Positions 11,050-22,526 of a stretch of DNA of 64,000 bases are shown in pieces. The notes beneath the pieces were generated by a model that was not told the origin of the DNA, did not search any database, and was given only the letters and a program-made list of their open reading frames with translations. Numbering within the stretch: the first letter of the stretch is position 1; the number at the start of each line of letters is the position of its first letter. This DNA is from Dichetophora obliterata. Its lineage: Eukaryota > Arthropoda > Insecta > Diptera > Sciomyzidae. The translations under genes were made by a program, and so were the position numbers. Location of the stretch: assembly GCA_963920525.1 (NCBI GenBank), contig OY986436.1, positions 87,413,970 through 87,477,969 of the forward strand, read 5' to 3'.

Positions 11050-12059
11050 TTTTGACGGACAAACGAATGAAGCAAGTTAAATTAAAGCTTATAAAAAGCT
11101 TTCTGACGTGTCCAATATATTGGGCAAATCCATTGAAAGGGTTAAGTAGGAGTGGTCGGATACCAATAAAACTTGGTAATTTAGTTTATATGAACTATAT
11201 AAGATTACTTACGATTACTGATGCACCGGGAGATCGTTGGCTCACACACACGAACACACAAACTCAAGCACTTTCGTTTTTTATTATTATTATTATTTTT
11301 TAAGTTTTTTAAGCTAACAATATTACAAGTTTACGAAAAAAGTTGCAAGTGCAAGCACTCGAATTAAATACGCGGAAATTGATGTGTTGTTTTTTTCTTC
11401 TTTATTTTTGAGTGTGTCAAAAATTCGCTTTCGACTGTCAAAATTTGTAGTAGCCCCTGGGGCTAGCACAAATTTTGACAATTATATTCACCTCACAAAT
11501 GCCAAAAATTGCTTTACCAACTGTCAAAATTTGATCATCCGACTGAAAAGTTTCCGATTGACACACAGCCATAGTTGCAAAACATGAAAAGCAAAAAGAA
11601 TGATGACAAAACACAATACAATATCAATCTTTATCTATTTTGAGGGGCACTTTTCGCCTTCAATTGTTGCAGGAAAAAGTTGTTTAAAACATTGCATACT
11701 TCTAGGCTTGTACTTTAAAATGCACATTTTTGGAGGAAATTATGTAAAATTTTGGAAAAGGGTTTAATTAAAGGGTCGTAGTTTCGAGCAACTACATTTT
11801 GTAGAAGTTGAAAGTGGGCAGTTCCACCATGATGTTGGTGGATCTAATTAGTCTAGATCGGTAAAAAGCGCTAACAAAGAAAACTTCTATTAAGGCTTGA
11901 CACGTTTTAAGACACGTTGTAAACTTAAGGTTTTAATAAATAAAATCGTTAAATTTTATGCATTTTTTATGGGGCTACTATAAAAAATATTACACAAGTT
12001 TCGTGAATTTTAAAAAATCGTTTATTTTTTCTCAAAAAAAATGTTTATAGATTTTACTT
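11050..12059. other. AT-rich DNA without genes
   Basis: Short open frames at 11043-11303 and 11384-11587 lack any recognisable domain. No terminal repeats found. Confidence 0.5.
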
Positions 12060-12067
12060 ATCTGACT

Positions 12068-12543
12068 CATGATTTAATTACTATAGGGTATCCATCCATT
12101 TGACATTTACTCATAAGAATGAAGATATACACCCGTCAAATGAAGGAGAGCAATGGAGCAATTTTTTAATGACATAAAAGCGCAGGAATATTTTAACTTT
12201 TCGTAGTATTAAATAACCAAGGATACATTTCACTACTGCTTTTTCTACTATGTTCTGTACTACTTGTTATATATAAATTTTAAAAAAACGGCTCGCAACA
12301 ATATTTGAAAACAGATTTCAGGAATAATTATCAAAGCAATAATTAGTGTAAACGCAATTCACACTTTTTTCTGCTAACAGCAACATATATAACTAGCTAC
12401 TTTAAAAAAAAATACACAACAAAACATAACTTTTTTTCAAAGAATACCACAAAACCCAGGTTGTCATTTATATTAGAGTTTTTCTGTTTACAAAATTACG
12501 GGTGTTGTCAAGCGAATGGCCAACCTATAGTAATTAAATCATG
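12068..12543. mobile_element. P-superfamily-like MITE with perfect 8-bp TSD
   Basis: The inverted termini are both exactly CATGATTTAATTACTATAGG (12068-12087 and the reverse complement at 12524-12543). Flanks are identical 8-mers ATCTGACT at 12060-12067 and 12544-12551. The element is 476 bp and non-coding. The Drosophila P element has the terminus CATGATGAAATAACATAAGG and makes 8-bp TSDs; 14 of the 20 bases match here, including CATGAT and the GG after it. Superfamily assignment is inference from this match. Confidence 0.85.
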
Positions 12544-12551
12544 ATCTGACT

Positions 12552-12986
12552 ATAATATAGTTTGCTTATATTAAGGGATCAGGATATTTGGAAAAATTAT
12601 TTATTGCCGCAAAAAAACCACTGTGCGCCACCTTGGTAAGCGTAGTCTTATTATATAGAAACCATGTTTTAATTTTTTGAGCAGTTGCGATATTACAACA
12701 TTTTTATATCAAAATGTTTGTAATATTTACAAGTAAGTGGATGTAAAGTGGATTTACTCGAAATTTGTTTATCATTCTTGAATTATGAAAGATTGACTGT
12801 CAAACGTCTTGAGCTATTTTAAAAGGTCGATTTCGTTGTACCGTGTTATCAAAAAGCTATCTATTGGCATAATAAAAAAAAAATATAACAATTTTTATGC
12901 AACTTATATTTGGACCAGAATTTTTATTTTAAATATGCATTCGGACGTTTCACGACACGAAAGTCATTTTGGGACAACGTTCATGC
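12552..12986. other. AT-rich DNA without genes
   Basis: Nothing recognisable between the two P-like MITEs; the small open frame at 12809-13060 runs into the second MITE and has no domain character. Confidence 0.5.
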
Positions 12987-13690
12987 CATGGCAGAATTGT
13001 CAGGTAGCATGGCAGAATAACCAGGTAGATGCACTAGAAATACGCTCTCTCCGACATTAAAACAAGAACAAAGGCGTAGTTATAATGTCAAAATGAGCTG
13101 TTTTGAAAATGTTATCAATTTTTACTTTCTTTTTATTGAGGTTTGACAATGGTTTTTCTGGACTGCCTATAACATCCTTCCGTCGCGATAATTCGAAAAC
13201 AATTCATCAATTGTTAGATTCCGTTCCAGCACGATAAAATTAGCAAACAATCGTCGATTTCATTAAATAAATTTTATGTTTGCCAACAGCAATTTCACTT
13301 TTCAAAATGTATGTTGACAGTTTAAAGCAGCCGTACATAGCTACATAAATAAATTGGTTACCGTACAATAGAAATAAGTAGTCAAATGAAAATTATATTA
13401 AAAGTAAACTTTCATTTGCTCATTCAAAGCCAAACTTCAATTAATTCTGTTTATATCTTAAAACACTGCTCATTTTATTTAGTTTTTAAGATTTTTGTTT
13501 AGTTTCTTTTACATGTTCACTCATAAAAGTCTGGTTACACAATTGATTTATACGGCTACAAGTAAATTATACATCCGCATGGCTGAACGAACAAACAAAA
13601 AATGTCAACAGTGACATTATAGCTACGCCAATGTTTTGCTCTCTCGTTTTTTTGCTCTCCGAATTGAACCTACCTTATTATTCTGCCATG
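12987..13690. mobile_element. P-like MITE family 2, copy A
   Basis: Left terminus CATGGCAGAATTGTCAGG is followed at once by a second version, CATGGCAGAATAACCAGG, at 13008. The right terminus at 13669-13690 is the inverted form. Flanks GTTCATGC and ATTCATAC match at 6 of 8 bases, the two differences being G/A, consistent with a decayed 8-bp TSD. The interior (13300-13620) is homologous in inverted orientation to the copy at 58028-58496. Non-coding. The CATG start with AATAAC and GG is P-like. Confidence 0.8.
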
Positions 13691-14195
13691 ATTCATACTA
13701 TGCTTAGATCTGCGAATTTATCAGCCGTACTAAAAAAGTCGGAAGACAATACTTTTTATAAATTTAACAAGCTTTCAGAACAGCCGTCTTTATTAAAGTC
13801 GTCTTTATTAAGGGCATAGTGATGTTACAGTAAATTATTTTATTTGTTCGGACGTTTCAGATTTTTCCCTTGTACTTTAGTTGGGTAATTAATTAATTAG
13901 GTAGTTAAGTAATAATGTAATTAAATAATTAAAAAATAAATTTAATATATTTTTCTTTCCATTTTTACTAAAACAAAAAGTTTACGAAACACTTACTAAA
14001 CATTTACGAAGAAGAAAAACTACATTTGTAAAACAGTGCAGACAATTTGATCATGACGGTAAATGAATTTATGTATAAATTGCATAAATTAATAAAATTA
14101 AAATATTCTCTTAGACTGTTTTAAATATTATTTTAATGCAGCTTTAGCTTAAAAATTAGTGCATGCTTAGATTAAAATTTTAAAAATTAACAAAC
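13691..14195. other. AT-rich DNA without genes
   Basis: No gene seen; includes a TTAATTAATTAGG-type low-complexity run near 13890. Confidence 0.5.
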
Positions 14196-14275
14196 ACCGT
14201 GAGAATCGAGCCCACACCATTAAGTTTGTAAGTTATCTAGTCTAACCAATGGGCTATTGCGCTATGTGTAATAGA
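14196..14275 (-). repeat. tRNA-derived SINE-like fragment
   Basis: On the - strand an A-box-like TAGCCCATTGGTTAGA is followed about 30 bases later by a B-box-like GGGCTCGATTCTCAC, whose T stem (GTGGG/CTCAC) can pair. The acceptor ends cannot pair, so this is not a working tRNA gene. It is most simply a SINE head or tRNA pseudogene. Confidence 0.55.
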
Positions 14276-14699
14276 AGCAATAAGCAAGCATATGAACCGA
14301 ATCGTCTAAATTGAGGCTCAGCGTTGCCAGGCTAACTTATTATGGGTCTCAATTCAAATTTAATATCCAAATGTACCAGAATTTAGTCTAAATTGCATAA
14401 AAACAAAAAGTAATGCAGAACTTTTTCAAATTTAAACCAAAAAGCTAAAAAGAACGCTGTAACATTTCCTTTGTACTTAGATTTAAACCAAAAAGCTAAA
14501 AGGGAAGCTGTAATATTTTTTGCTTTTAATTCTAGAACAGTGGAGTTTTATATATGAGTTTGTATTTGAAAAGCTTATATTTTAATCCGCAAGGTTTAAA
14601 TGAAATCAGTAATATTTTAGTGGTACAAAAATTTTATCCAAGGTGTAAAAAATATCACAAAATAATACGTTTTTAATAATAATACGTTTTTATTTTTTG

Positions 14700-15130
14700 G
14701 TTATGGTTGACTTTTCTGTGGTTTTGCCCATATGAATATATTCTTCTTAAATTTTGAAAAAATTCAATTTTTATGACATCAAATTTTTGGCGATATCTCT
14801 ACTTTGCAACGCATTTTTGTATTTAAAGTCGTTGGTTAATAAAAATAACGGTAAGCAATAGATTTCTCGAAAATATTTTGAACGTATTTTTTAAAAAAAA
14901 TTTCCGTTATTATGATTTCATTAGTAAAACGTATTTTTTAAGCCTCAGAATGAGAAAAAAGTGATTGATATTTCAAGTTTTTGCTTGACAGAGCAAGCAA
15001 ACATCTCCGCCATTTTTAGATCGATTTTCATAAAATTTTAGTTGTCTGAAAGATCAATTAGGTGAATTCGGAGAAATGAGAAAAGGTTTACCGTTATCCT
15101 ACCAATTTAATGTTTTATATTTTTTCTAAA
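14700..15130 (-). repeat. Unassigned dispersed repeat family, inverted copy
   Basis: Read on the - strand this carries the same motif order as 25940-26480 (AATATAAAACATT, then AACGGT, TCTCATTTCTCCGAATTCA, TGATCTTTCAGACAA, then GATATCGCC...ATGTCATAA). See the entry at 3640. Confidence 0.6.
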
Positions 15131-15297
15131 AAACCTCTAAAATATTTAATTTGTGCTAAGAATTCCACGTTTGAGAGGAATTTTCTCTGAATTTTGCGTA
15201 TAAAATCTTAAGCACCAGAGGGAGCTGAAGTACAAATATCATACAAAACCACCAAAAACTCCAATATATTATGTTTAATTTACTATTAATATATATA

Positions 15298-15420
15298 TCT
15301 CTACTATTATATAAAAGACTTCTCACGTATCTGCAACGACGCTAAACTTAAAAACTACTGACCCGATTTTAGTAATTCTTTCACTAATATAAAGTTACAT
15401 GCTTAACTTAAGATTTTGCA
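15298..15420 (+). mobile_element. Possible Helitron/DINE 5' end
   Basis: TCTCTACTATTATATAAAAG followed by an ACTTCTCACG segment and AACTACTGACCCGATTTT resembles 5' ends of non-autonomous Helitrons. The starts at 24668 and 57460 are similar. No matching CTAG 3' end was found, so this is probably a truncated copy. Confidence 0.35.
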
Positions 15421-16113
15421 TCCTTAATTTTTTTTAAAACTACTCTTAAAAGTTACTAAAATTTAAATTCATAAAGTAGTTAAAAAAACTAAACATTAAA
15501 ATCATTGCTTTATTAAATTGTTAGACACCCAAGCAGCATAAACCTTTATCTCTCTTTTCCTCTGCTATAGTTTTTCTCATTGTATCTATTGCGGAGTCGG
15601 GTGGCTTACCGCTTGTAAAAATTTGTCGGTAATGACATTGTAATGCAGAACTGTAAGCGGAAACAAAATCTTGTTTGTGCTCACTTCTTGTTAGTGCTTA
15701 CATTATTTTCTTTTCATTATTTAAGCTACAGTTTGTCTTTATTCGTCTGTGTAGCAACATCATGTTTTTTAACAGGATGTTTTGCAGTGAAGTGTGTTTG
15801 TGAAAGTTATTAATCTTTTTGTTTAAACCAGAACAAAGTCTTATGTATAAAATAAATAAATGTTATTAAATATTTATTCTTAAATGATACATAAAAGCTA
15901 ATAAATTCATTCATTAAGTTGTAAAATTTATTGTCAAAATAATTTGTGTTTGTCATTTGCTTTTGTTTGCTTCTTTTCGGTGTGTTCTCTTTCGTTTTCG
16001 TTGTGTTTTTAGCGTAGAGAGAAATTTCGTTAAATTTTATTTTGTTGTCTCCAATTCTGTGCGCCATTTTTTGCTCTCTCCTATCTTATGTATCTACCCC
16101 CATCGTCGCTTAG
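15420..16113. other. AT-rich DNA without genes
   Basis: Overlapping open frames at 15810-16067 (-) and 15957-16223 (+) have no domain character and oppose each other. Confidence 0.5.
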
Positions 16114-16466
16114 TGTGTAAGGTAGATGTCATCAGTGTTTTAGCGGCCATGTCCAAACAAATGTTATTGAGAATTGTAAACAGACTTTGGAAGCCCCGCA
16201 GCTACATTATATATAAGAAATAATTGGTTACGTCATGTGTCCATTTACCACTGGGTTTGCACATTTATACGCTCCCATATTGAGTATGTATTAATGAGCA
16301 CTTTAAAGAGCATACTGAAAACAACCTAGTGGTAAATGGACACATCACGTAGCCAAGTATTTCTTAAATACAATGTAGCTGCGAGGCCTCCAACACCTGT
16401 ACACAATTCTGAATTACATTTGTTCAGGCATGGCCGCTAAGCCCCTGATGACATCTACTTTACACA
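16114..16466. repeat. Large foldback (inverted repeat, about 135-bp arms)
   Basis: The arm 16114-16247 (starting TGTGTAAGGTAGATGTCATC) is mirrored at about 16330-16466 (ending GATGACATCTACTTTACACA) with a few mismatches. The loop of about 80 bp itself holds GAGTATG...CATACT. The whole could form a long hairpin. It is probably a foldback-type MITE, but I found no convincing TSD. Confidence 0.8.
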
Positions 16467-18079
16467 GTAAACCGCTTTTTGCAGAATTCTAATAAGACTT
16501 TAGGTGATTTTTTTTTTCTCTGATTTATATTGCAAAATTAAATAAATGTGTTGTGGATGATCAAAAGCAAACATACCGACAGACGGATAATGTGGGATAC
16601 AGATGAACAGACGGGCATGTAAAAATGCAGACGGACAGTTAAACAAAAATAAATATTTTTTAGCTGGAACAAAAACTAGTATGAATTTTCGGTAAGATAG
16701 AGCGAAAATTATTTGTTTTTTGCAAATTTTATTTTGCCCGGCCGCGGTAAAATTGAGAATGAATGTAAAACTTATTATAAAGTGTGTGCGCTTTAGTGAA
16801 TACACCCAAAAAAAAGCGGAGTATATAAAGTCATATTTGGAGTCAATTTAACTCTTTTCGTGCATGGTATTTTGCCAAAGCTGTAAAAACTATATTTAAC
16901 TCCGTTTGTGTGTTCAATTTACTTCAAAAATTGGATTTGTTTGAAAAGTCTTACTTACTCCGTTTGGAGTTGTTTTAAGAATGAGAAATTGAGAATTTTT
17001 AAATTTTGAGTTCACTCAAAAAAAAAACTAGAATCAACTCATTTAAATGTAGCACGAAGCTTTAAAAATAAACAAGCTCACCCACAAAAGAGTCAAATAA
17101 AGAACCCGTCATTTCTTTTGTGTTTAATTAATTTTATTTATTTCTTATTTCAATTGAATACAAAGGAAATTAAAGTCATATTTAACGCCGAAAACAGAAT
17201 CTCTTCTCCGTACTCACAGAGCAGCTTATCCACGATTTGGCAATTTTGAATCTAAATAGTTTCTTATAAAACAAAACTTTTTTTTAATTTTGAGCTCATT
17301 GAATTGCGCTCAACTCTCAAAATTTGTTTCAAAGGTGTTTCATTTATTTGATTTTAATTAAAATTTTTTAAAAAAGGAATTTTTGTATTTAACATATTTT
17401 AAAAAAGAGATAAATATTTGCATTGATTTTACAATGGATTTCTGTTTTGTTCATTGAATGAGGGAAAAGATATTGTTTAAGCATTTATCAAAATTAAGTA
17501 TATAAATTGATGCTAGAATAATTAAATTTAGTACAAAAATAGGTAAAATATTCTGAAGCCGATTTGTGTTAAGTGAGCAGTGTTGCCTATATGTCGTGAC
17601 ACATACATTAAAAATTTGTTTATTAGTGTTTAATGCAGTTTCGTTAATAAAATATGGTAATATGTGAGTTTAGTATGTTCCAAAAACTAATAAATTCCTT
17701 TTAAAAAAATGTATATATCTCGACTTTTATCAAAACAACAGTTGTATACCAAATTTAATAAAATTGTTTAGTTTCCCAAAATTTTCTATAAAAAATACAC
17801 CGCAGGTTAAAAAAATTACGGTATAGTGTGTATACAGTACAGAAGGTAAACTTCTTAATATAAAGAATAAGATAGATTATTGTAAGAAAACAGAGAGTAA
17901 GAAAGAGATAGCATCGCCAACGAAATACAATACAAAATTTTTATAAAAAATATTCTGTTTATTTAATATTTTCATGTCATTGGTTGGTGCTTCATTTAGT
18001 AATACTGGTCTTAATGGTTTGCGATGTATGCGGAATATGTCCGTGATTTGATATTTACGAGATAACGCGAAAAATTCAC
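16467..18079. other. AT-rich DNA; possible left end of an unidentified element
   Basis: No gene supported. ACACCCAAAAAAAAGCGGAG at about 16802 with repeated AACTCC/GGAGT motifs downstream is loosely mirrored by CTTGGGTTTCGGTGTAG at about 19009-19025 with similar AACTCC motifs upstream. This might delimit a 2.2-kb element, but the match is weak. Confidence 0.3.
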
Positions 18080-18089
18080 CTATGGCGAT

Positions 18090-18450
18090 CTATTGTCGGA
18101 GTCCCCATACAAAAAACAAAAAATTAGAAAAAATGGCTTTTATAATTCATATCAAAACATCTATAACCCCTAAGGGGATCAATATATGAGCTGGTCCTAT
18201 TAATTTTTCCCCCTTAACACTTCTTTTGAACTCACCTTTTCACCATCTGCCAACCTTTTGGAGGTCCCGATACAAAAGACACAAAAAATAGAAGAAATTA
18301 TCTATTATAGTTCATATCAAGAAATCAATAACCACTAGGGATGTCAAATGTATGAGCTGGTCCTATTGTTTTTTTTTTATTTAGCATTTCTTCTATACAC
18401 ACATACACTCTATCTGCCACCCTTCTAGGGGTCCCCATACAAAAAATATA
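18090..18450 (+). repeat. Tandem repeat, about 165-bp unit, a little over 2 units
   Basis: GTCCC(C/G)ATACAAAA starts at 18101, 18264 and 18431 (spacing 163 and 167). Each unit also carries TATGAGCTGGTCCTATT and CATCTGCCA-type motifs. Units differ by scattered substitutions. Confidence 0.85.
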
Positions 18451-19361
18451 TCATTGCTTGTGTACACAATTTTTCGTAGCGAGATTAAAAAAAACTTTCG
18501 TGACGAGACTCGAAAAATTTTACGATCTATATCAAATAATCGCATAAGAAGTTTCACTTCCATAAAGATATACGAAAACATATAACTCGCAATAGTAAAA
18601 ACGGCCCTTTTTTATCATTATGCAACATTTAATTCTTACAGCACACTTGATTTGCTTGTTAAAATATTTGAGTACTTTCTCTTCATTCAAAGTAAAACGA
18701 TAAACGGAAATATTTGCTCGAGCAGACTCTGTTTCTTGCAAACAATAACTCCGTTTCAGCTTTAAAATACAAAGACGTTCTTCATAGATGGTTGCAATAA
18801 GTTTTAATGGAGTTAAAAGTAGAAATGTTTGGAGAAGATGCAGAGTTAATTTGAAACTGCTTTTAATTTACTCCAAGCTTTGAAAATGAGTTGTATCAAG
18901 CAAAAAAAGTTTTATATTAACAAAAAAAATATTGATTCAATTCATTTTGTGTTTTACGGCGACAAAACGTTTTTAACTTCCTAAAAACTCTTTTGACTCA
19001 TGAAAAAACTTGGGTTTCGGTGTAGAAACAGTAAAATCAAGATTACAACTAGAATTAATAGAATTAAACATTTATAGCATAGTTAGAATGGTAAATTTAT
19101 TTCTAAATAGGAGTTCATATTTTTATGCATAAACTATTATGCATACAAAGTTCATGCCTTAGTACTATTTTAGTATGCACGCTACTGTGTACAAACGACA
19201 CGCATACTCAGCGAATTTGGATAATTGTTGGTTTTTTTTTAATTACCATACATGCCTTGTCCATGCTTCTGCCTGCATACAGCATGCAGGTTTCCTGTAT
19301 ACATGCTACTGTGGACATACTGGGTAAGGCGCCTCACAAAAAAATTTGTTCGGCACAAATG
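18451..19361. other. AT-rich DNA without genes
   Basis: Short overlapping open frames on both strands lack domain signatures. The region at 19120-19320 is rich in GCATAC/GTATGC motifs but shows no clear unit. Confidence 0.45.
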
Positions 19362-19893
19362 CTCAATACAATCCATGGCTTATGTTATAATGATTCCCCA
19401 AATATTTCGACTCTACACCCAAAAAATATTTAGGATAAAATTACGAATAAAATCATTGTAGAAATACAAACAGAGGCTATTCGTAGAATGTAAAAAATAT
19501 TTTGTCAAAAAGAGCTCCATTTAAACTACAATAACTCAGAATCGGCTGAACCGATTTCCATGATCTTGGTATCATTAAAAAGATATTTTAACAGACTTTA
19601 TGACACGTTTTATGACACAAAAAATATTACACTGTAAAAAATTTATAAAAAAAAGAAAATTTTAACTAACGAAAAATCCAAAAAGATCAAGGGTTTTTTT
19701 ACAGTGTATTACTTTTTTAGAAAGGTTTATCCTTCACCTATACCATATCAAAAAATAAAAATGGGTTCTTTTCTAGTTTTTTTTATATAATTTTTTAAGT
19801 AGTGTCACTTCTAATAATTGCCCTTATATTTTATATTTACAGGTTAAATAAATAAACATAGTCCTAGGAAAATTATGAATATGTTTTAACCCC
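19362..19893. repeat. Left inverted arm of the DDE-like transposon
   Basis: Pieces mirror the right arm as described for the whole element. It includes the uninterrupted site TTACAGGTTAAATAAATAAA at about 19837-19856, which corresponds to the place where the right arm is split by another element. The segment AATTTTTTAAGTAGTGTCAC occurs twice in direct orientation, at about 19789 and 19894. Confidence 0.75.
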
Positions 19894-20119
19894 AATTTTT
19901 TAAGTAGTGTCACTTCTAGTAATACGTATCGAAAGTTTTCGAAATAATTCGAATAACAGCGAAAATATCAGGTCACATTCTTACACATTTACAAAATAGT
20001 TCAACAATTATAACATTTTTTAAATGTTTACAAATAAAAAACCATCAACAATTGTTTATATTATTTGCCATGTTTTTATTAATTTGTGTTTTATTTTATT
20101 TACATTTTTTTTAAGTTAA

Positions 20120-22347
20120 TTATTTGTAAGAAATTTTGCGCTGCTCAAATTTGGCACAGTCAGAATATCTGCGCACATGTACAAAAGTTTCATTTATCGG
20201 AATGAATGAATGAAAGCCTTGAGTTCCTGTTATAGTTTGAGCTTCTTTATATCTTGAAAATAGCTTTTCTTTAACGTTGTTGTATTCGTCAGCATCTGCG
20301 TAAGCAACTTGTATGGTAGTCTTATATGTTTCTGATGCCCAGTGATAGAGTTGCCTCGTTGTCTGGATTTCATTTTTATTTGCAATACTATAATTTCGAG
20401 CACCTCTCTTCAATGTTCCTCCGATTCCATCACATGCAGATTTTCCGTGACTGGTAGCATAAAAGTGCCATTCAGCGTCAATACCAAAATCAGATTTGTG
20501 ATGGCATAAATTAATGAAGTTATATTTATTTTTATATTGTGCTCCTGCACCATCTGATACGTAAATGATTTTATTAATATTGTTGGTTATATTGGCCTTC
20601 ACGAACTGTATCATTTTTGAAATATATAGATGAACTGCTATACTATCATGGGTATTGCAATCAGATATTATGGCGAAGCTTTTATGAGTTAATTTATCGT
20701 TATCTGAAAATAAACAAACAAAGGAAAAAATTAAATAAATAAAAAATATTAAATATTTTGATGAGTGTGGATGGATGTGTTTACTAATACCAAAATATTA
20801 AAATAATTACCTTTGTAATAAATATCGAACGGATGTATTGTAGCCTGATCATTATTCCAATGGTATCCTTGCACGGCATCTTGTACAAGAAATGCATAAT
20901 TTTCAGCAAAGTCCATTTGAATTAACATTTCTCCTGATAACAGCGTCGCTCTTTTATTGCTGATAAATTCAGATTGTAGCTTTGCTATGAAATGATGCGG
21001 AATCAGAACTCTGATGTGTTTAGTAAAATCGCCGACAAATGATTCTGGGTTGGTGGTTAACGTTTCCAGAACACATCTAATCGTTGTATTCCACTTTTTG
21101 TATATTATTTCTTCAGTTTGCTTATTTTCAAAATGTTTTAGCATATGCGTTTTTAGATTATTTAAATTTTTGAAGCAGTGACCACACATTGAAACGCAAC
21201 ACTCGCTTTTTTCTATGTCACCATCACAAACAACGAATTTGAGAACATCTTTGTAGTCGGTAAATGTGCATTCTCTTTCAATACAAATTGATTTTAAGCC
21301 ACTTTTTTCAAACATCAATTTCATATTCTGATGCAATGTGCATACACAGATATTTTGCTGGTTTCCAACTCCAAGTTTCATACAATTTTTTGGCCTTAAC
21401 ATTGTAAATTTTGTAAAACCCACTTTGGCCAAGGGATGTTTTTTTTTAAATTCGTAGTAAGATTCGCGTAGTGAAGATAACATCAGTCTTTTTTGAACAT
21501 TTTCACGTAAGTTTCCTTGTTTAGCAGTAATTAAATCTTGCGATCCTGGCATTATTCGGCTAATTTCATCATCTTCATAAAATAACTTGACTGTGCTTAG
21601 AGTTTCGGTTGGTAAACTACGTGTGCTCATTTTTAAAAGATTGATATCTGCAAACTTCGTTTTATTCCTTTGGATATCTTTACTTTTTTTGATACAATCG
21701 TGAGATATATCATCCCCAAAACGATCTTTAATTTCTGCGTGACTCATATTGATTGGTAAGAGAGATAAAAGTTTTTGCTTTTCCAAAAGATTTGAGCTGT
21801 TCTCTATTTGATATTTGATGTTTTGCAAAATTTCTTCGTAAATGGCTTTGACGTTTTCAAGTTGCGCTGACAAATCAGACAATGGATCAGCTCCAAGTGA
21901 ATCTGCTACATTTTCCAAAATTTGCAGTGATTTTCTATTTCTGTATGCATCTCGTTTGATATATTTCCTCTTATGAGGCGACATTTGGTTTGGTAGATGA
22001 GGAATAATATGATCATTTATATTTTCAATGAGTTGGTTGCTTTCGATGTTTGCATTACGGCTGGTACAAGTTGGAAGTTCATTCAATTCTTCCATAATTT
22101 CATCACTGGGCGTTGTTGGTAAATAATTTGAGACTTAATTCTGCTCCACGTTGGATTCATTACGACTGCGCGCTTTTCTCAGTGTATTCCGGCAAGTTTC
22201 GCAAATACGGCTACAATGAATGCTGGCGACAGCTGGAAAATATTCAATTATATCTGCAGCCTCGTTTTCACTTATTTTACGAAGCGAAGCGCAATACTTA
22301 TTAGATATTTTTATGCATCTGTACTTATTGTTTGAATTCGTATTCAC
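20120..22347 (-). CDS. DDE-like transposase, two exons, one in-frame stop
   Basis: Exon 1 is 22347-20811 and exon 2 is 20703-20120. The 107-bp intron has GT (after TACAAAG) and AG (TTTTCAG) borders and keeps the frame. The total is 2121 nt. An in-frame TAA at 22137-22135 separates a 70-residue Cys-rich N-terminus (CETCRN-type motif) from MEELNELP at 22095; translation from there is open to the end. The middle has an NICVCTLHQN box and a C2H2-like CxxCxxC...HMLKHF cluster. The catalytic candidates are D in QMDFAENY (end of exon 1), D in YVSDGAGAQ and E in DAEWHFYATSHGK (exon 2). Such ORFs are common as uncharacterised proteins in arthropod and cnidarian genomes. I do not assign a named superfamily. 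Probably dead by one stop, but otherwise strikingly intact. Confidence 0.75.
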
Positions 22348-22481
22348 TCAAATTTTTAAAATATACGCGTAAAAATTGTAATGGGATATATTGGCTTCTC
22401 GAAACTGTTTATAATTATGAATTTCGGTACGTTCATCAGGTGCATTTATATAGCAATTTTTAAGGCAAGCAAGAACTTTTT

Positions 22482-22526
22482 GGGGTTAAAACATATTCAT
22501 AATTTTCCTGGGACAATGTTTATTTA
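22482..22526. repeat. Inner piece of the right inverted arm
   Basis: GGGGTTAAAACATATTCATA and on to TTTATTTA mirrors 19842-19893. The arm resumes at 23572 after the nested element. Confidence 0.7.

Noticed and set aside
14196..14275. Functional tRNA gene
   Set aside because: A and B boxes are present, but acceptor ends do not pair and no sound anticodon arm can be drawn.
16500..16805. 101-residue - strand open frame
   Set aside because: Low stop density in AT-rich DNA; no domain, no splice sites, no copy elsewhere.
16802..19025. 2.2-kb transposon with ACACC termini and AACTCC subterminal motifs
   Set aside because: Terminal match is about 10 bases with mismatches, there is no TSD and no transposase; kept only as a remark.
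19125..19461. Two overlapping + strand open frames (102 and 69 residues)
   Set aside because: They overlap in different frames and run into the left transposon arm; no protein character.
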